DNA of 64,000 nt from Pleurodeles waltl (GCF_031143425.1 NC_090438.1:773771138-773835137); one strand, 5' to 3'; positions 1-11,570 are shown, counted from the stretch's first letter. The notes: generated from the sequence alone by a model not told the origin. Numbers and translations: made by a program.

Positions 1-190
1 TCCAGCCTAGGCAGCACAGTGGATGACCATGATTTCAGAAATTGTTCCACTGAGGTGGTCTCTGTCCCTTCTGTTAGGCCTAGTATGCGCATATTGTTGC
101 ATCATGGTCTATCTTCCAAGTCTGCTAATTTGGCCTCTTGTGTCTGCAGATGCCTCTCTTGACCCACCAGCTAACTAGTATCTTGTCTGC
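1..190 (-). pseudogene. L1-type LINE ORF1 fragment (distal part, runs off the window)
   Basis: Read on the minus strand, one frame gives a stretch resembling the end of the coiled coil and start of the RNA-binding domain of L1 ORF1 proteins (AKLADLEDR, a stop, then NMRILGLTEGTE). ORF1p is the RNA-binding chaperone of the L1 ribonucleoprotein. The frame has at least one stop, so it is dead here. It continues the LINE fragment at 3355-4806: the two pieces are separated by a solo LTR flanked by the 5-bp duplication ACCAT. The assignment rests on remembered motif similarity. Confidence 0.55.
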
Positions 191-195
191 ACCAT

Positions 196-3100
196 TGTAG
201 GAGAATGGCCTGGTTTGTAGTGGGTACCAAAGGTACTTACACCTTATACCAGGTCCAGTTATCCCTTATTAGTGAAATGTAGTCAGTGTCTAGAAGCCAG
301 GCTGTCTAGGGGTAGCTGAGGCTGAGCAGCCAAGGCTTATCTAGGAGACATACAAAGCTCTTAGAATACCACTGTAGTCACCCAGTACTCCCACACATGA
401 GAGAAAATACTCAGTGTTACCAAAATAAAGGTACTTTATTTTTAATGACACAATGCCAAAAATACCTTAGAGACTATACTCCCTTAGGAGGTAAGTAATA
501 TACACAGTATATACACTAGTAACCAAAAACAGATAAGTACCCAGTCAGAAAACAGTGCAAATAGTGAAAATCACAATAGGTTGCAATGGGCCTAGGGGGA
601 CCCCAACCATATACTAAAATAGTGGAATGCGAAAGTTGGTTTCCCACCTAGGCAAGTGGAGTGTGTAGAGGGGCACTGGGAGTGTAAGAAAACACCAAAG
701 GTAAGTAATAGACCCCACCCCAGAGCCAGGAAAACAGGAGTAAATCACAGTAAGATTCCTGAAACACACAAGAAGTCGTGATAGAAGATTATGCAAGAAC
801 CAGAAGAGACTGCAAGACACCAGCGATGGATTCCTGGACATGAAGACCTGTGGAAGAAGGGGACCAAGTCCAAGAAGCATTGAAGAGTCCAGGGAGAACA
901 GGAGCCCCTTCTAATCTGGATGAAGGTGCAAAAGAAGAACCACTGGTGAGAAGACAAAGTCAGTATTGCACCAAAGAAGACAGATGCAAGTTCCTGGTTG
1001 GTGCAGAAGATGTCCCACGCTGGATGGATGAATGCAGTCTGGTTTGTGTCACTGGATTCCACCAACAAGTCTTGGCACACGCAAAGCTCGTGGTTAGCCA
1101 AAAATGGCGCTGCCCGGGACCAGGAGGGACCTGGTGGCCGCTACCCAGGAGGGGGAGGCAGAGGGGGCTCTCAGCAACTCAGAGAGCCATCAGAAGAACA
1201 GGCAGCGCACACAGGAGGCCCACAGCATGGGGACAATAAGGTGCACATGGAGGCCCATGAAGCATGATACAAGGGATCCCAGGCCACCAGAGAACCACTC
1301 AGGAAGCTGTGCATCGCAGGATGGAGTGCTGGGGACCTAAGCTGTGCTGTGCATGAAGAACCTCTTGGAAGGTTGCACACAAGCCTTGACAACTGCAAGT
1401 CACACTGTGCACAGGGGTACCGTCTTGCCTGGGAGGCAAGCTCTAACCTCCACCAAAGTTGGACAGCAGGACCATGGGACTGTTGGGGTCACTTTAGTCC
1501 ATCACCCATGTTGCTGGATTCACGCTCGTCATCTGGAGAGCGGACCCACGCCACCGGTCGTCGCTGCAGAGAGGTGCCTGCTGAAGCAGGGAAGTGACTC
1601 CATCACTCCACTGGAGATTCCTTCGGTTCCTCTGGTGCAGGCTTAAGACAGGCAGTCCTCGGAGGATGCACGACCTGAAAACTGTTGCAGTTGCTGGCAT
1701 GAGCTGAAGTTACAATGTTGCAAAAGTCGTCTTTGCTTCTTTGTTGCAGTTTGTAGAGTTCCTGGAGGGTTCAGCTGCGGTTCTGTCAGTAGAAGATGAA
1801 GTAAATTATACAGAGGATTCCTGCTGGAGTCTTGCAATCCAAATCTGAAGAAACACCCAGAGGAGATACCATAAATAGCCCTGAAAAGCGGATTGATCAC
1901 CTAACTAGGTAAGCACCTATTAGGGAGGTCTCTGATGTCACCTGCTGGCACTGGCACTCAGATGCTCCCAGAGTGCACCGCCACCTTAGAATCCAAGATG
2001 ACAAAACCCAGGGACACTCTGGAGGAGCTCTGGGCACCGCCCATGGGGTGGTGATGGACAGGGGAGTGGTCACTCCCCTTTCCTTTGTCCAGTTTTGCGC
2101 CAAGGCAGGGACTGGGGGTCCATGAACCGGTGTAGACTGGATTACTCAAGGAAGGCACCATCTGTACCCTTCAAAGCATTTCCAGAGGCTCTGGGAGGCT
2201 ACCCCCACCCATGCCTATAACACCTACTACCAAAGGGAGAGGGTGTAACACCCATCTCCCAAAGGAAATCCTTTGTTCTTCCTTCCTGGGCTTGAGCTGT
2301 TCAAGCAACAGGAGGGCTGAAACCTGTCTGTGAGTTGGCAGCAGCTGGGGCTGCCTGGAAAACCTCAGAAGGCTAGTATGGCAGTACTGGGTGTCCACTG
2401 TGGAGCCCCCAGAGTGCATGGGATTAGCCAACCAATACTGGAATCAGTATTAGGGTACAATTCCCAGTTGTTAGACACCTTACATGGCCATATTCGGGGT
2501 TACCATTGTGAATCTGGACATAGGTATTGACCTATATCCAGTGCACTCATAAAATGGCATCCCTGCACTCAAGAAGTCCGGGAAAATGGGCCTGGACAAC
2601 ATGGGGGCACCTCTGCTAGTGCAGGGGTGCCCTCACACACAGGTGTTTTGAACCCAGCCTTCAGGGTTGGAAGACCTGACATACAGGTCACTTATGACTG
2701 ACCTGGTGCAGTGAAAATGGCTGTGAAATAGTGCATGCACTATTTCACACAGGCTGCAATGGCAATCCTGTAGAAGCCTTTGCATGTTGCAGTTCAGGGA
2801 CCCCCAGTCCCTGCTCAGGGCTCCCTATAGGTGGCAAAAGAAATGCTGCAGCCCTTAGGGATCCCCTGGAAACCCAATGCCCTGAGCACCTAGGCACCAT
2901 ATACTAGGGCCGGGTTCTGTAAAGTCGGTCCTGGAGAGCCGGGTCCATGCCAGATTTTTAGCATATCCACATTTAGAAAAAATATGTTTTAGAAATGTAC
3001 ATTTTTCTAAATGTGGATATGCTAAAAATCTGGCATGGACCCGGCTCTCCAGGACCGACTTTGCAGAACCCTGTACCAGGGACTTATAAGGGGGGACAGT

Positions 3101-3354
3101 ATGCCAATTTGGAGTGAAATACTGAGTTACCAGTATGTAAGGACAAATTTGGGAACAGAGAGAGCATGAGCACCGGGTCCTGATCAGCAGGATTCCAGGG
3201 ACAATTTAGAAAACAGTGAAACATACTGACAAGCAGGCCATAAACGATAAGCACTGGGGTCCTGACTAGCAGGATCCCAGTAACACAGTCAAAAACACAC
3301 TAACATCAGGCAGAAATTGGGGGTAACATGGTAAAAAGAGGGTACTTTCCTACA
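196..3354 (-). mobile_element. Solo LTR of the 3-kb LTR family (element C family)
   Basis: It starts TGTAGGAGAATGG and ends GGTACTTTCCTACA, with the same order of landmarks as the LTRs at 42282-45276 and 50892-53886, but clearly more diverged. The flanks carry a perfect 5-bp duplication ACCAT (191-195 and 3355-3359). No internal sequence lies between the ends, so this is a solo LTR left by LTR-LTR recombination. By comparison with element C, sense is the minus strand. A hAT-type MITE (2910-3073) has inserted in it. The palindromic AATAAAGGTACTTTATT near 425-440 supplies poly(A) signals on both strands. Confidence 0.85.
2910..3073. mobile_element. hAT-type foldback MITE inside the solo LTR
   Basis: A 164-bp inverted repeat with near-perfect arms (CCGGGTTCTGTAAAGT on the left; reverse complement CAGGGTTCTGCAAAGT on the right) around a short AT-rich loop. 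It interrupts LTR sequence that is continuous in the other LTR copies (TACTAGGG followed by an A/TTATAAG context). The flanking 8-bp duplication is TACTAGGG (2902-2909) versus TACCAGGG (3074-3081), one mismatch. An 8-bp TSD and CAGGG-type ends are typical of hAT transposons. It has no coding capacity, so it would have been mobilised in trans. Confidence 0.85.
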
Positions 3355-4806
3355 ACCATCAGCTCTAGTGCCTAAGTCCTTTACACACTCCCTCATCTTA
3401 TCCATGTCTTGGTGGAGCAGTGCCACCGTAGTGGCCTCCCAATTGATCTTCTCTGTGATGGCCTTATTACCCTCTAGGATTAGGTTTTTAATGTCCAAGT
3501 TTGATGGGGATACGATGTCTTCAATAGCTAGTTCACCACTGGGAAATGTACCCTGAGCCATCCTGCCCAGCACCTCCTCGATTGGGTGGCATGCCTTAGA
3601 GGCTGTGCCTGGACCCCCTTTGGGATCGGTGGCATCCGTGCCCGGTGGAGTTGTACTGTCAGTCCCAGGGCCCGGGGCAAGCCAAGCTAATCCCACAAAC
3701 TACATTACCAGCAGAGAGGTACACCATGTTTTGCACAGTGAGGGGAAGCAAGGGCTCCGCCGGGGCAAGTACATCCAGTGCCCCCAGCTGTCTAAGGGAG
3801 AATCATCCCCCTTGTGTCTGTTACCTGATGAGCATCTGGGATAGCGGGTATGGCTCGAACTGGCGGCAGCAATCGGATGTCAGTTCCTTGGCTCCTCATG
3901 CGATGTTCCCTCCAGGTTGGAATCCCTACCTGTGCAATGAGATCAGGAGGAAGAAGCAGGGGTTATTCCAGTAATCCCCTTCCCTCCCCGTAAGCGTATG
4001 TGCCTAGGCCTCTGCTCATTGGCCTCCTATGGCAGCACAGGGGAACCCCCACACAGACTTCTGTCTTACTGTGTGAGGGCCTGTAGCAGGTGATGGGGGA
4101 TCAAACATTCCTGCCACCACTGGAGCAATGCCTTGAATCACCCCGGAGCCACCAGGCCACAGGTCCCACCTCTGGCCCTCAGCGCGGCCCTCTCCTTGTT
4201 CTGGGTGGGGCCATCACTGTCTCCATTGTTTACCCCGCAAGTCCACTTGGACTGGTCAGGGCTCTGCTCCGCACACCTTTGTAGTTTCGGTAAATGTGTG
4301 TATAGGGGGTGAGGGTCAAAGTCACTTCCTCTCTTCTTGGAGCACTGATAGGCCTCACCCTTGTTGTCTTCCCCAGCTCACTGGGATCACTAGGCCGTGT
4401 CTCTCACATGCAGTATTCTGCGGGGCCATCCCCCCGATCAGCCTCACACTGCTCCCTGGCTTCATCAGTTAAGCCAGCCAGTCTCCTCAGGTGTTGCACT
4501 CAGACCACATCCGAAAGCAAGCGTCAGTCTCACAGTCGCTGGGGTCTCGGCCCCTGTGCTCCTCCACCCCAGACGCTGATCTCGGTTATAATGGCACGCT
4601 CCCCACCATGCTGTCCCTGAACAGCGTGCTCCAGCAAGTGGACACACTGCTTCTGCAGTCCATCCCCAGAGTGGGGGGGTCGCACCCCCTGGTTCCTATT
4701 AACCCTATATAGCTACAGATAGGGCCAGAAGAGGAGTCCCAAACCTGGTTTTCGTCATAGCTACAGAGAGGCACGTCTACTAAGACGGCCATCTTGGCCC
4801 TCCCAG
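3355..4806 (-). mobile_element. L1-type LINE, 5' UTR and start of ORF1
   Basis: Minus-strand LINE segment. Its apparent 5' end near 4806 reads GGGAGGGCCAAGATGGCCGT, including an AAGATGGCCG block like the YY1 site found near the start of some mammalian L1 5' UTRs. From 3696 downward an ORF1-like frame gives a low-complexity N-terminus and then a heptad-rich stretch (ALLHQDMDKMRECVKDLG) typical of the ORF1 coiled coil. The solo LTR then interrupts it and it resumes at 190-1. About 1.1 kb of 5' UTR precedes the ORF. A 5'-complete insertion is inferred from the 5' motif; the 3' end is outside the window. Confidence 0.6.
3360..3696 (-). pseudogene. L1-like ORF1, N-terminal part, truncated by LTR insertion
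   Basis: An open minus-strand frame of about 112 residues from the Met at 3696 up to the solo LTR boundary. The first 40 residues are Gly/Pro/Thr-rich. The second half is helical with repeated hydrophobic spacing, as in L1 ORF1 coiled coils. The reading frame runs into LTR sequence and stops inside it, so the natural C-terminus is lost. It could also be the N-terminus of another LINE ORF1; the continuation at 1-190 with an RRM-like start favours L1. Confidence 0.5.
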
Positions 4807-5289
4807 GATGATTTCTATGCTTGACGGTCATGCCCATACCCCAAAGAGATACACAACACCAAGCCACCTTAGTTTGCTAAGTTGGTGCTGCTGCACGATT
4901 CCCATTTGCATAACAGGTAAGACAGCTAACCCACCTCTAATAATCTGTGTTTGTTTCTGTTTTGTGCCTCACAGTTCACACTTTGAAAGACAGACTCAAG
5001 ATTCACTCAATAGAGATTTATTCAAAATTTTGGTCAACCTTCAACTCCGCCTATAGGGGCTCGATAACCTGAAAAGCTAAGGTCCAGCCATCTCTAAATG
5101 ATTATGACGGTCAGAGGGTTTGGCAGGCAAGGTACACTGCCTCAATTTTGACAGAGTACCCTAGCCACTAAAATGCTAAATAAGACCCTCAGCCCAGAGG
5201 AGAGTCTAAGGCAGAGGCAACAGTATTTAACTGCAATGTTTAAATAGGTCTAGACATTTAAACATTGCCATCTTTATAAAAATAATTGT
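4807..5289. other. Interval without recognised features
   Basis: About 480 bases of mixed composition just outside the L1 5' end. No coding frame, RNA gene or repeat boundary could be supported by eye. Confidence 0.5.
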
Positions 5290-5373
5290 GAGAAATTCTG
5301 AGGGAGGCCCAATGATTTTTATTTTTCAACTGGGGGGGGGGAGGGGCGGCATTAAAAAGTTTGGAGACCACTG
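5290..5373 (-). repeat. Possible hAT (Charlie-like) terminal fragment
   Basis: The minus strand from 5373 reads CAGTGGTCTCCAAACTTTTT followed by a GC-rich run, which resembles the terminal inverted repeat of Charlie-type hAT elements (CAGTGGTTCTCAAACTTT in general form). Only one end is visible and no TSD can be assigned. A run of G at 5331-5341 lies inside it. Confidence 0.45.
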
Positions 5374-5747
5374 GTCTAAGGGAACAATAAATGCTAATGA
5401 CCAGGTTAGAAAGAACCCTTGAACCAGCTACTGGTAAATAACAACAGTTTTAGGCACTAAGAACACCATGAGTATTGGAGCTTCAAAAGTGCATCAACTC
5501 ACGTTTGTCTCGGGACACATTCTCAAGTTGATGTTATTCCCTCTGAGATCCCACTGTTCCATCACTATTCACTGTTACTCTCCACAAAGTGGGACAGTCA
5601 AGGAAGTCCTCCCCCTCTTGTATCTAGGTGATTTCTTGGCAGTGATTAGACATCTTCATTTTTCACTTTTATCTCTGATTTTCCGACAAGGTTTCCTCGA
5701 GCTGTCTAACCAATCCCAGGCAATCTCCAGGGATAAAAAACAAGCAT

Positions 5748-6180
5748 TTGTAATGCAATGGGTCTCGCGTCTGCTCGAGTTAGAGCTATTAACTTTGTAA
5801 ATTCCTAACTAGACTTTTCTTGCCACATAAATTTAAAATGAAAAGTAAAAAAGTTGACATAAGCAAGTCAATTCACTACGCCACGGAGGCCATGAGCGCA
5901 AAGGAGAGACACAAAAGGAAAAAGAGGTTTGCTCGCAGTCAAACATATCGGTAAACATGTAATTATACTTGTAACAGGGTTGGTCCCCATGGTGGTAACA
6001 AAACCGCCCCAAGGCGGGACAAACATATAGCATTTACCAATGTCCCTCAAAGGATTTTTGAAAGGCAAGGCCGCCAACCAGTGAAAGTGATGGGCGTGAG
6101 GTGGGCGTGGTTCAAAGCCCACATAGGTACAAACACATCCGAAAAGCAGTGCTTGCACCCTGCTATGCTCAACATTAAAA
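5748..6180. repeat. Dispersed ~0.5-kb repeat, copy 1
   Basis: It shares an ordered series of blocks with 11571-12120: GCAATGCAATGGGTCTCGC, then GAGCTATTA, TTTTCTTGCCA, GGAGAGACA, GCAGTCAAAC, GGCAAG-CC and GATGGGCGTG. A third copy is split by ERV-B at 17276. Copies differ by many substitutions and small indels, so the family is old. There is no convincing coding frame. It could be a SINE or a fragment of a larger element; no clear Pol III promoter was found. Confidence 0.6.
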
Positions 6181-7904
6181 AAAGAAAAGGCCCAGACGTC
6201 TTTCATGATTCTGAGCATGGCCTCGACTATCAGTAGGTGTTTCATCCATTACTGTGGAGTACCCATTTAATTGCCGTTAATAGGCGTAGAGGGGCCAGCA
6301 GCAGGTACATAGATTCAAGGTGCTGCGTGGGGTGTTACACCCCACAAATAAATGTATTTTCTGGAACATAGTTAGGTACAGATGCCTTCAGTCCAGCATG
6401 GTGAGGTGTCTGTCGGATTTCACAAGGTATTTTTACATGAACACAGACAAAAACGCACACACACTCTCTGCTTTGAAAGTCCAAACATTTTGGTTATTTT
6501 ACAAAATACTGTGTTTTCTTCACTTAATATCCCTGCTTATGCACATTTGTGTTCCTTTCCACTGATTCTTTAGCCCCTCTTGTGTGCCCTGCTAGCCGTT
6601 TAATGTATTTTGACATTGTACGCCGGCGTGATTGTCTGAAAATATGAAGCTCACCCCCCCCCAGTCTTACTGACCAAGCTACGCTCCTGCCAGCAGCTGC
6701 CCTCTGCCTTCAAACACCGGCCTTCAGTGTCACCAGCCCACCGTGGAAATGCCCAATGAAATAAACGGACAGTTTGGCCCTGATCAATTTCTAATTCTGT
6801 CCTCCTTAGATCCCACCCCTCTATATTACTTTCAAGGTATACCTCTACTTGTTGCATTCTTCTCTTCACAACACGCTGGGCGACTGACCTAGTCAGCGGC
6901 ATACCACAGCAAAAAAAGCAGATGCCCTAGAAAAGCAAATTGGGGAAACAGCAAAAATATGGATTTTCTTACAATCACTTGCAGTCCTACAGGCCTCTCC
7001 CATTGGATGGCATCCCCTTCCAGTTGTCCTACTTTATTAAAAGATCAATGCCTCATTCCTCAGTGGCCTAACTCTTTTGAAGCATCAACCCATAAACCAT
7101 TCTAGGTGGGGGGTCGGAGTCAAGTTCTCTCTGACATATTATAAATGCAGTGTGGTCTAGTCTTGACCCCTCCCACCTTCCCTGGCAGCGTCATTGCCTA
7201 AACAGACAGGCAGAGTAACTGAGGGCTATCTCATCGGTTCCAAAACAGCCTGTGATTGAGGTGCCTTTCTGTGGGCCACCACAACATGAAAGCCCCACAA
7301 AAGACCAGACCTCCATTGCAATTCTAAAAAACAGTTCAAAATATGCACTTATAGAGTTACATCCTTGCATGTCTCCTGGGAACTCTTAAAAATGTCCTTA
7401 AGCTTGGCTTGAAAGCTGCACCAGTCCCAATTTTCCAGGCATGCTTCAGGAAAACCTTTTTGAATTCCTGCTTCTGCCTGCATGTTGGCATTTTCGCCAG
7501 TATGCTTGCATATGGTGTACTGGTATGCCTACTGAAACGCTATCGTTTTTGTGCAGACGAAAATGTTTTTTTTCACAGGGTGTTCCCACAGAGAAGCCCC
7601 TTCCTGCAGGTACGTATGCAGGTGGTATTTATATAGCACAGACTTAGCACAGACTTAACTGAAATTGCCCAATAATGTTGGGAGTGCTACCTTTCCACTC
7701 TAGGAAAGGAATTAATTTATGCACCTAGGCAGTTGCACAGCTCCTACCATTCCCAGGGTGGGAGGGGGTCAGATAGGAGTTTTGAAATACCTGCACACTT
7801 TCCAGGAAACAATGATCTGGATAAACTACCTCTCAAAGAGGAGTTTACTTAAATTCGTAATATTACATGATAGTGGGATAATTCGTGTACAAGTAAAAAT
7901 AATT
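6181..7904. other. Interval without recognised features
   Basis: AT-rich, apparently non-coding sequence. The only structure seen is a small hairpin (TGGGGTGTTACACCCCA, about 6328-6344) and short homopolymer runs. Several short frames exist but show no domain or composition suggesting a gene. Confidence 0.5.
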
Positions 7905-8044
7905 TGTGACTCCAAGGTCCTGTCGTGAATTCCTTGCATTCATAAATCTTGGTGTTTGCAGATGTACATGTCTAAACAGTAAACAACTTTTTGAATCAGC
8001 CGTCAGTCCCGATTCGTCAGAGGTCAAGAAGAGTCTTCTCTGGT

Positions 8045-8470
8045 GATTGGATGTCCGAAATCTATCAAAGGGAGCAAGTATTCACCAAGAATCACCATTG
8101 ATCCTAACAACGGATGCCAGCCGGCTTGGTTGGGAACCAACAACATTAAACAAGACCTGTCTGTTTAGGTGGTTATTCCTGCAGAGTCAGAAAACATCGA
8201 ACTGGAAAGAACTGATGGCAATCAGTTTCAACCCTCGTTGCTTTAAAGGCCTGCTGTCTCCTACATAAATTACATACTCAAGGAGTCTCTATACGGTGGC
8301 AGTTCAATTGAACACCTTGTCAGAGAAGAACTTGTTTGAACCTGGCAGCAGTCCACATCAAAGGATTTGACAATGTGGTAGCAGACTATTTAAGCAGGAA
8401 GTTTACAAGATCTTACATACAGACTAACTTTCCAGAGAAATTGCAAGCGGTTCAGGGAAACCAGTCTGGT
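8045..8470 (+). pseudogene. Retroelement RNase H-like remnant (unit 1)
   Basis: Plus-strand frames with interruptions show an RNase H-like start (LTTDASRLGW), a central NWKELMAI block, and an end AAVHIKGFDNVVADYLSRKF. This order is the retroelement RNase H pattern, seen in DIRS-type tyrosine-recombinase elements and also in Ty3-type elements. Frameshifts and stops separate the parts, so it is not functional. The surrounding LTR-like block lies just downstream. I favour DIRS-like by the 'HIKG-DNV-ADYLSR' wording, but cannot exclude Ty3. Confidence 0.5.
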
Positions 8471-8510
8471 GTGCAAATTCAGACATTCCACTGCAGGACA
8501 CACCTGATGT

Positions 8511-9461
8511 GTAGTGGATCCTATTTAGTTTTAATGGGAATCAGGAGTTTAACGTAGCCTTTGGGCTTGCAGGCCTGTGCCCCCGTCACCTAGTGACTTT
8601 TAACCAACTTAGCTTGCTCTGTTTTAGCCTATTTATTTAATTATTTCTTTCAAAATGGCTGCCATGTTTATAGTTAATGAAATGTTTTGATTTTACGTTA
8701 TCAGTGCCACTCTGTGAAGGTGTCACTATCAGTGTCAAAGTTAAGTGAGATACTTAGGTATTCACATTATGTCCCTTTCCCACTCACGTGTGACAGGAAC
8801 ATAACGTACTTTTGGAGGGAATTGTTTATATAATTGTCTCGCCAAGCATGCCTCCTTATCTATTGTTTTGGAACATACCTGCGTCAGGGGTCCTACAAAA
8901 TCTGTATAAATACACCTCACGCAGACACAGTTATCAGAGGGATTCCTACCAGATGCTATTGACGCCATCTATGCTGCATGTCACCTTGATGCAGACCCAG
9001 CCTTCGTGTCACCAAGGAGTCTGATATAGAGGCCCCATTCCAAGATAACAAGGGTTACACTGTACTGGCAGATTAGGTTTATTACACCTAGCTCTCTTTA
9101 GGTTAGAGATCAGGGGCCATATGTACGAACACATTTTCCTATAGACACAGAATGGGCAAAACTGTTTGCTACATCTGGCCCTAGGTTCTTCATGCTAGGG
9201 TTTTAGGGATCTTTTACATTTCATGTTATTGCATGGTGGTGGGGGTCTTTGTATTCACGAATCTCATCTTTACAATTCTGCTTCTTGCATTGTTCATTAT
9301 CTTAATCTTTGCAGCTCATGCATTTTACAGTAGATTGCAGTATTGTTAATAAAACCTATTGAAAACTTTACTGCATGTCCTTCATTGCCTGTGTGTGACT
9401 GAGACTCGTTGCTCATGTGAGAATGTTTTACCACGACTTCCCTGAGATGTCGCACTTACAA
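8511..9461 (+). repeat. LTR-like block with TATA box and poly(A) signal (unit 1)
   Basis: Runs from TGTAGTGGATCC to GTCGCACTTACA, so it has TG...CA-like ends. It contains a TATA box (TGTATAAATAC, near 8900) and AATAAAACC (near 9348), in the order expected of an LTR (U3-R-U5). The block repeats as 10073-10990 in unit 2. The element type is not settled, because the preceding RNase H remnant could belong to a DIRS-like element whose termini differ from ordinary LTRs. Confidence 0.5.
9113..9182. mobile_element. Short GGGCC-ended MITE, present in unit 1 only
   Basis: About 70 bp with ends GGGCCATATGTA and TACATCTGGCCC (reverse complement GGGCCAGATGTA). The parallel site in unit 2 (near 10700) reads GAGATTAGTTTCT without it. 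In unit 1 the sequence is GAGATCAG, then the element, then TAGG. The duplicated triplet is TAG (CAG on one side), as with the other GGGCC-ended elements here. A 3-bp TSD suggests a PIF/Harbinger-type source, inferred from family habits. Confidence 0.75.
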
Positions 9462-9604
9462 GGAATTTTTTGACTCCAAGGTCACCTGTCGTGAATTCCT
9501 TGCATTCATAAATTTTGGTGTTTGCAGATTTACACGTCTAAACAGTACACAACATTTTGAATCAGCCATCAGTACTAACTCAGAGGTCAAGGAGAGTCTT
9601 CTCT

Positions 9605-10030
9605 GGTGGTTGGATGTCCAGAATCTATCAAAGAGGGCAAGTATTCACTAAGAATCTCCATTGGTCCTAACAACGGATGCCAGCCGGCTTGGTTGGGAAG
9701 CAACAACATTAAACAAGACCTGTCTGTTTAAGTGTCTTTCCTGGAGAGTCAGAAAACATTGAAATGGAGAGAACTGATGGCAATCAGTTTCAACACTCAT
9801 TGCTTCAAAGGCCTGCTGTCTCCTACATAAATTACATGCCCAAGGAGTCTCTATATGGCGGCAGTTCAATTGAACACCTAGGCAGAGAAGAACTTGTCGA
9901 ACCTGGCAGCAATACACCCCAAAGGATTTGACAATGTGGTAGCAGAAAATTTAAGCATGAAGTTTCCAAGATCTTAAGTTGTACAGACTAAGTTTCCAGA
10001 GAAATTGCAAGCAAATCATGGAAACCTGTT
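9605..10030 (+). pseudogene. Retroelement RNase H-like remnant (unit 2)
   Basis: Second copy of the remnant at 8045-8470. It is more decayed: the end motif reads GFDNVVAEN at the nucleotide level instead of VVADYLSR, and the intervening frame carries several stops. It marks the second tandem unit and has no coding potential. Confidence 0.5.
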
Positions 10031-10072
10031 TGATGTGCAAATTCAGACATTCTACTGCAGGACACACCTGAT

Positions 10073-10990
10073 GTGTAGTGGATCCTATTTAGTTTTAATG
10101 GGAGTCAGGAGTTTAACTTAGCCTTCAGGCTTGCAGGCCTGTGCCCCTGTCACCTAGTGACCTTTAACCTACTTAGCTTGCTCTGTCTTAGCCTATTTAT
10201 TTAATGATTTCTTTCAAAATGGCTGCTATGTTTATAGTTGATTAAATGTTTTGATTTTACGTTATCGGTGCCGATCTGTGAAAGCGTCACTATCAGCGTC
10301 AAAGTTAAGTGAGATACGTAGGGATCCACATCATATCCCTTTCCCACTTACGTGTGACAGGATCATAAAGTACTTTTGGAGGGAACTGTTGAATATAATT
10401 GCTGCCCCAAGCAGGCCTCTTTATCTATTGTTAGGGAACATGTCTGTGTCAGGGGACCTACAAGATCTGAATAAATACATCTCATGCAGACAAGGTCATC
10501 AGTGGGATTCCTGCCAGATGCTATCGACGCCATCTATGCTGCACGTCACCTGGATGCAGGCCCAGCCTTAGTGTCACCACGGAGTCTGATCTAGAGACTT
10601 AATTCCTTGGTAACAATGGTTGGGGGGGCGCTTCTTATGGACACAGTACTGACAGATTAGGTTTATTACACCTAGCTCTCCTTAGATTAGAGATTAGTTT
10701 CTCCATGCTAGGGTTTTAGGGATCTTTTACATTTCATGTTATTGCAAGATGGTGGGGGTATTTGTATTCACGACTCTCATCTTTACAATTCTGCTTCTTG
10801 CATTGTTCATTATCTTAATCGTTGCAGCATATGCATTTTACAGTAGATTGCAGTCTTGGTAATAAAACCTATTGAAAACTTTACTGCATCTCCTTCATTG
10901 CCTGTGTGTGACTGAGATTCGTTGCTCTTGTGAGAAAAGGGTAATCTCCGTTTAACGTTTAACCACGACTTCCCTGAGAAGTCGCACTCT
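10073..10990 (+). repeat. LTR-like block (unit 2)
   Basis: Second copy of the 8511-9461 block, from TGTAGTGGATCC to GTCGCACT. The TATA region reads TGAATAAATAC (weaker). The poly(A) signal AATAAAACC is kept near 10859. It lacks the 70-bp MITE present in unit 1 and has a few short insertions, for example near 10620. Confidence 0.5.
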
Positions 10991-10995
10991 AGAGT

Positions 10996-11570
10996 CCATG
11001 TGTAAAGGCTGCCAGAAATCATCTTTTACTGTTTGGGTTTTTGGTGAGGTACTGCTTGTGAGCCGGGAGGGTTGGACCAACAGCTGATACTTGTTGTAGG
11101 ATTAGCCTAGTCACCTACAAACAAAAGTGCTGTCATCCCTAAACCAGCAGTCTCGCCTAGGAGCGAGAGTACAACTATTACAGATACACTCTATGTCGGA
11201 GGGTGTCACATTGCAACATCTCCAGCTGGTTTCGTTTTTATGCCCCCTTACCCCATGTACTTTTTGTACTTTTTTGTGTCTGCCTGCTCTTCCATGATTT
11301 GGAAGAGTGGTTTCTTTGTTTTGGCAGGTTACAACACAGATTTGTATCTGAGCTTTCACACGCCCCAGTTTTTTTGTCTATTTATAGGACTGCCTCCCCA
11401 TGCCACTGCTGTAACCCTGCTCCATGTAAAGTCTGGCCCCTTAACCTTTCCTCAGCTGCATCTAACATGATATTTGTGCAGTGCATTGGAAGTGGCAAAA
11501 TGTCTGGCTGAATGGAGAACGGGACTCAAATGCTAAATGCAAGTTCTGTGCAGGCAAAACCTAACAAGCA
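10996..11570. other. Interval without recognised features
   Basis: Non-coding sequence between the tandem duplication and dispersed repeat copy 2. A pyrimidine-rich tract near 11220-11300 gives hydrophobic short frames, but no domain or conserved structure was seen. Confidence 0.5.

Larger units (their letters stand above)
7905..10995 (+). repeat. Imperfect tandem duplication, two units of about 1.5 kb
   Basis: Unit 1 (about 7905-9465) and unit 2 (about 9466-10995) follow each other directly. Both start with GACTCCAAGGTC then GTCGTGAATTCCTTGCATTC and run in parallel through a retroelement fragment, an LTR-like block with TATA box and AATAAA, and the end GTCGCACT. They differ by scattered substitutions, short indels and one clean 70-bp MITE present only in unit 1. 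The duplication therefore predates the MITE insertion. Confidence 0.8.

Noticed and set aside
6100..6125. Pol III B-box-like GGTTCAAAGCC in dispersed repeat copy 1
   Set aside because: The matching sequence is degraded in copies 2 and 3 and no partnering A box was found, so a SINE promoter cannot be claimed.
7905..10995. CRISPR-like or satellite array
   Set aside because: Only two long units with a transposon-fragment content; no short regularly spaced repeats anywhere in the window.
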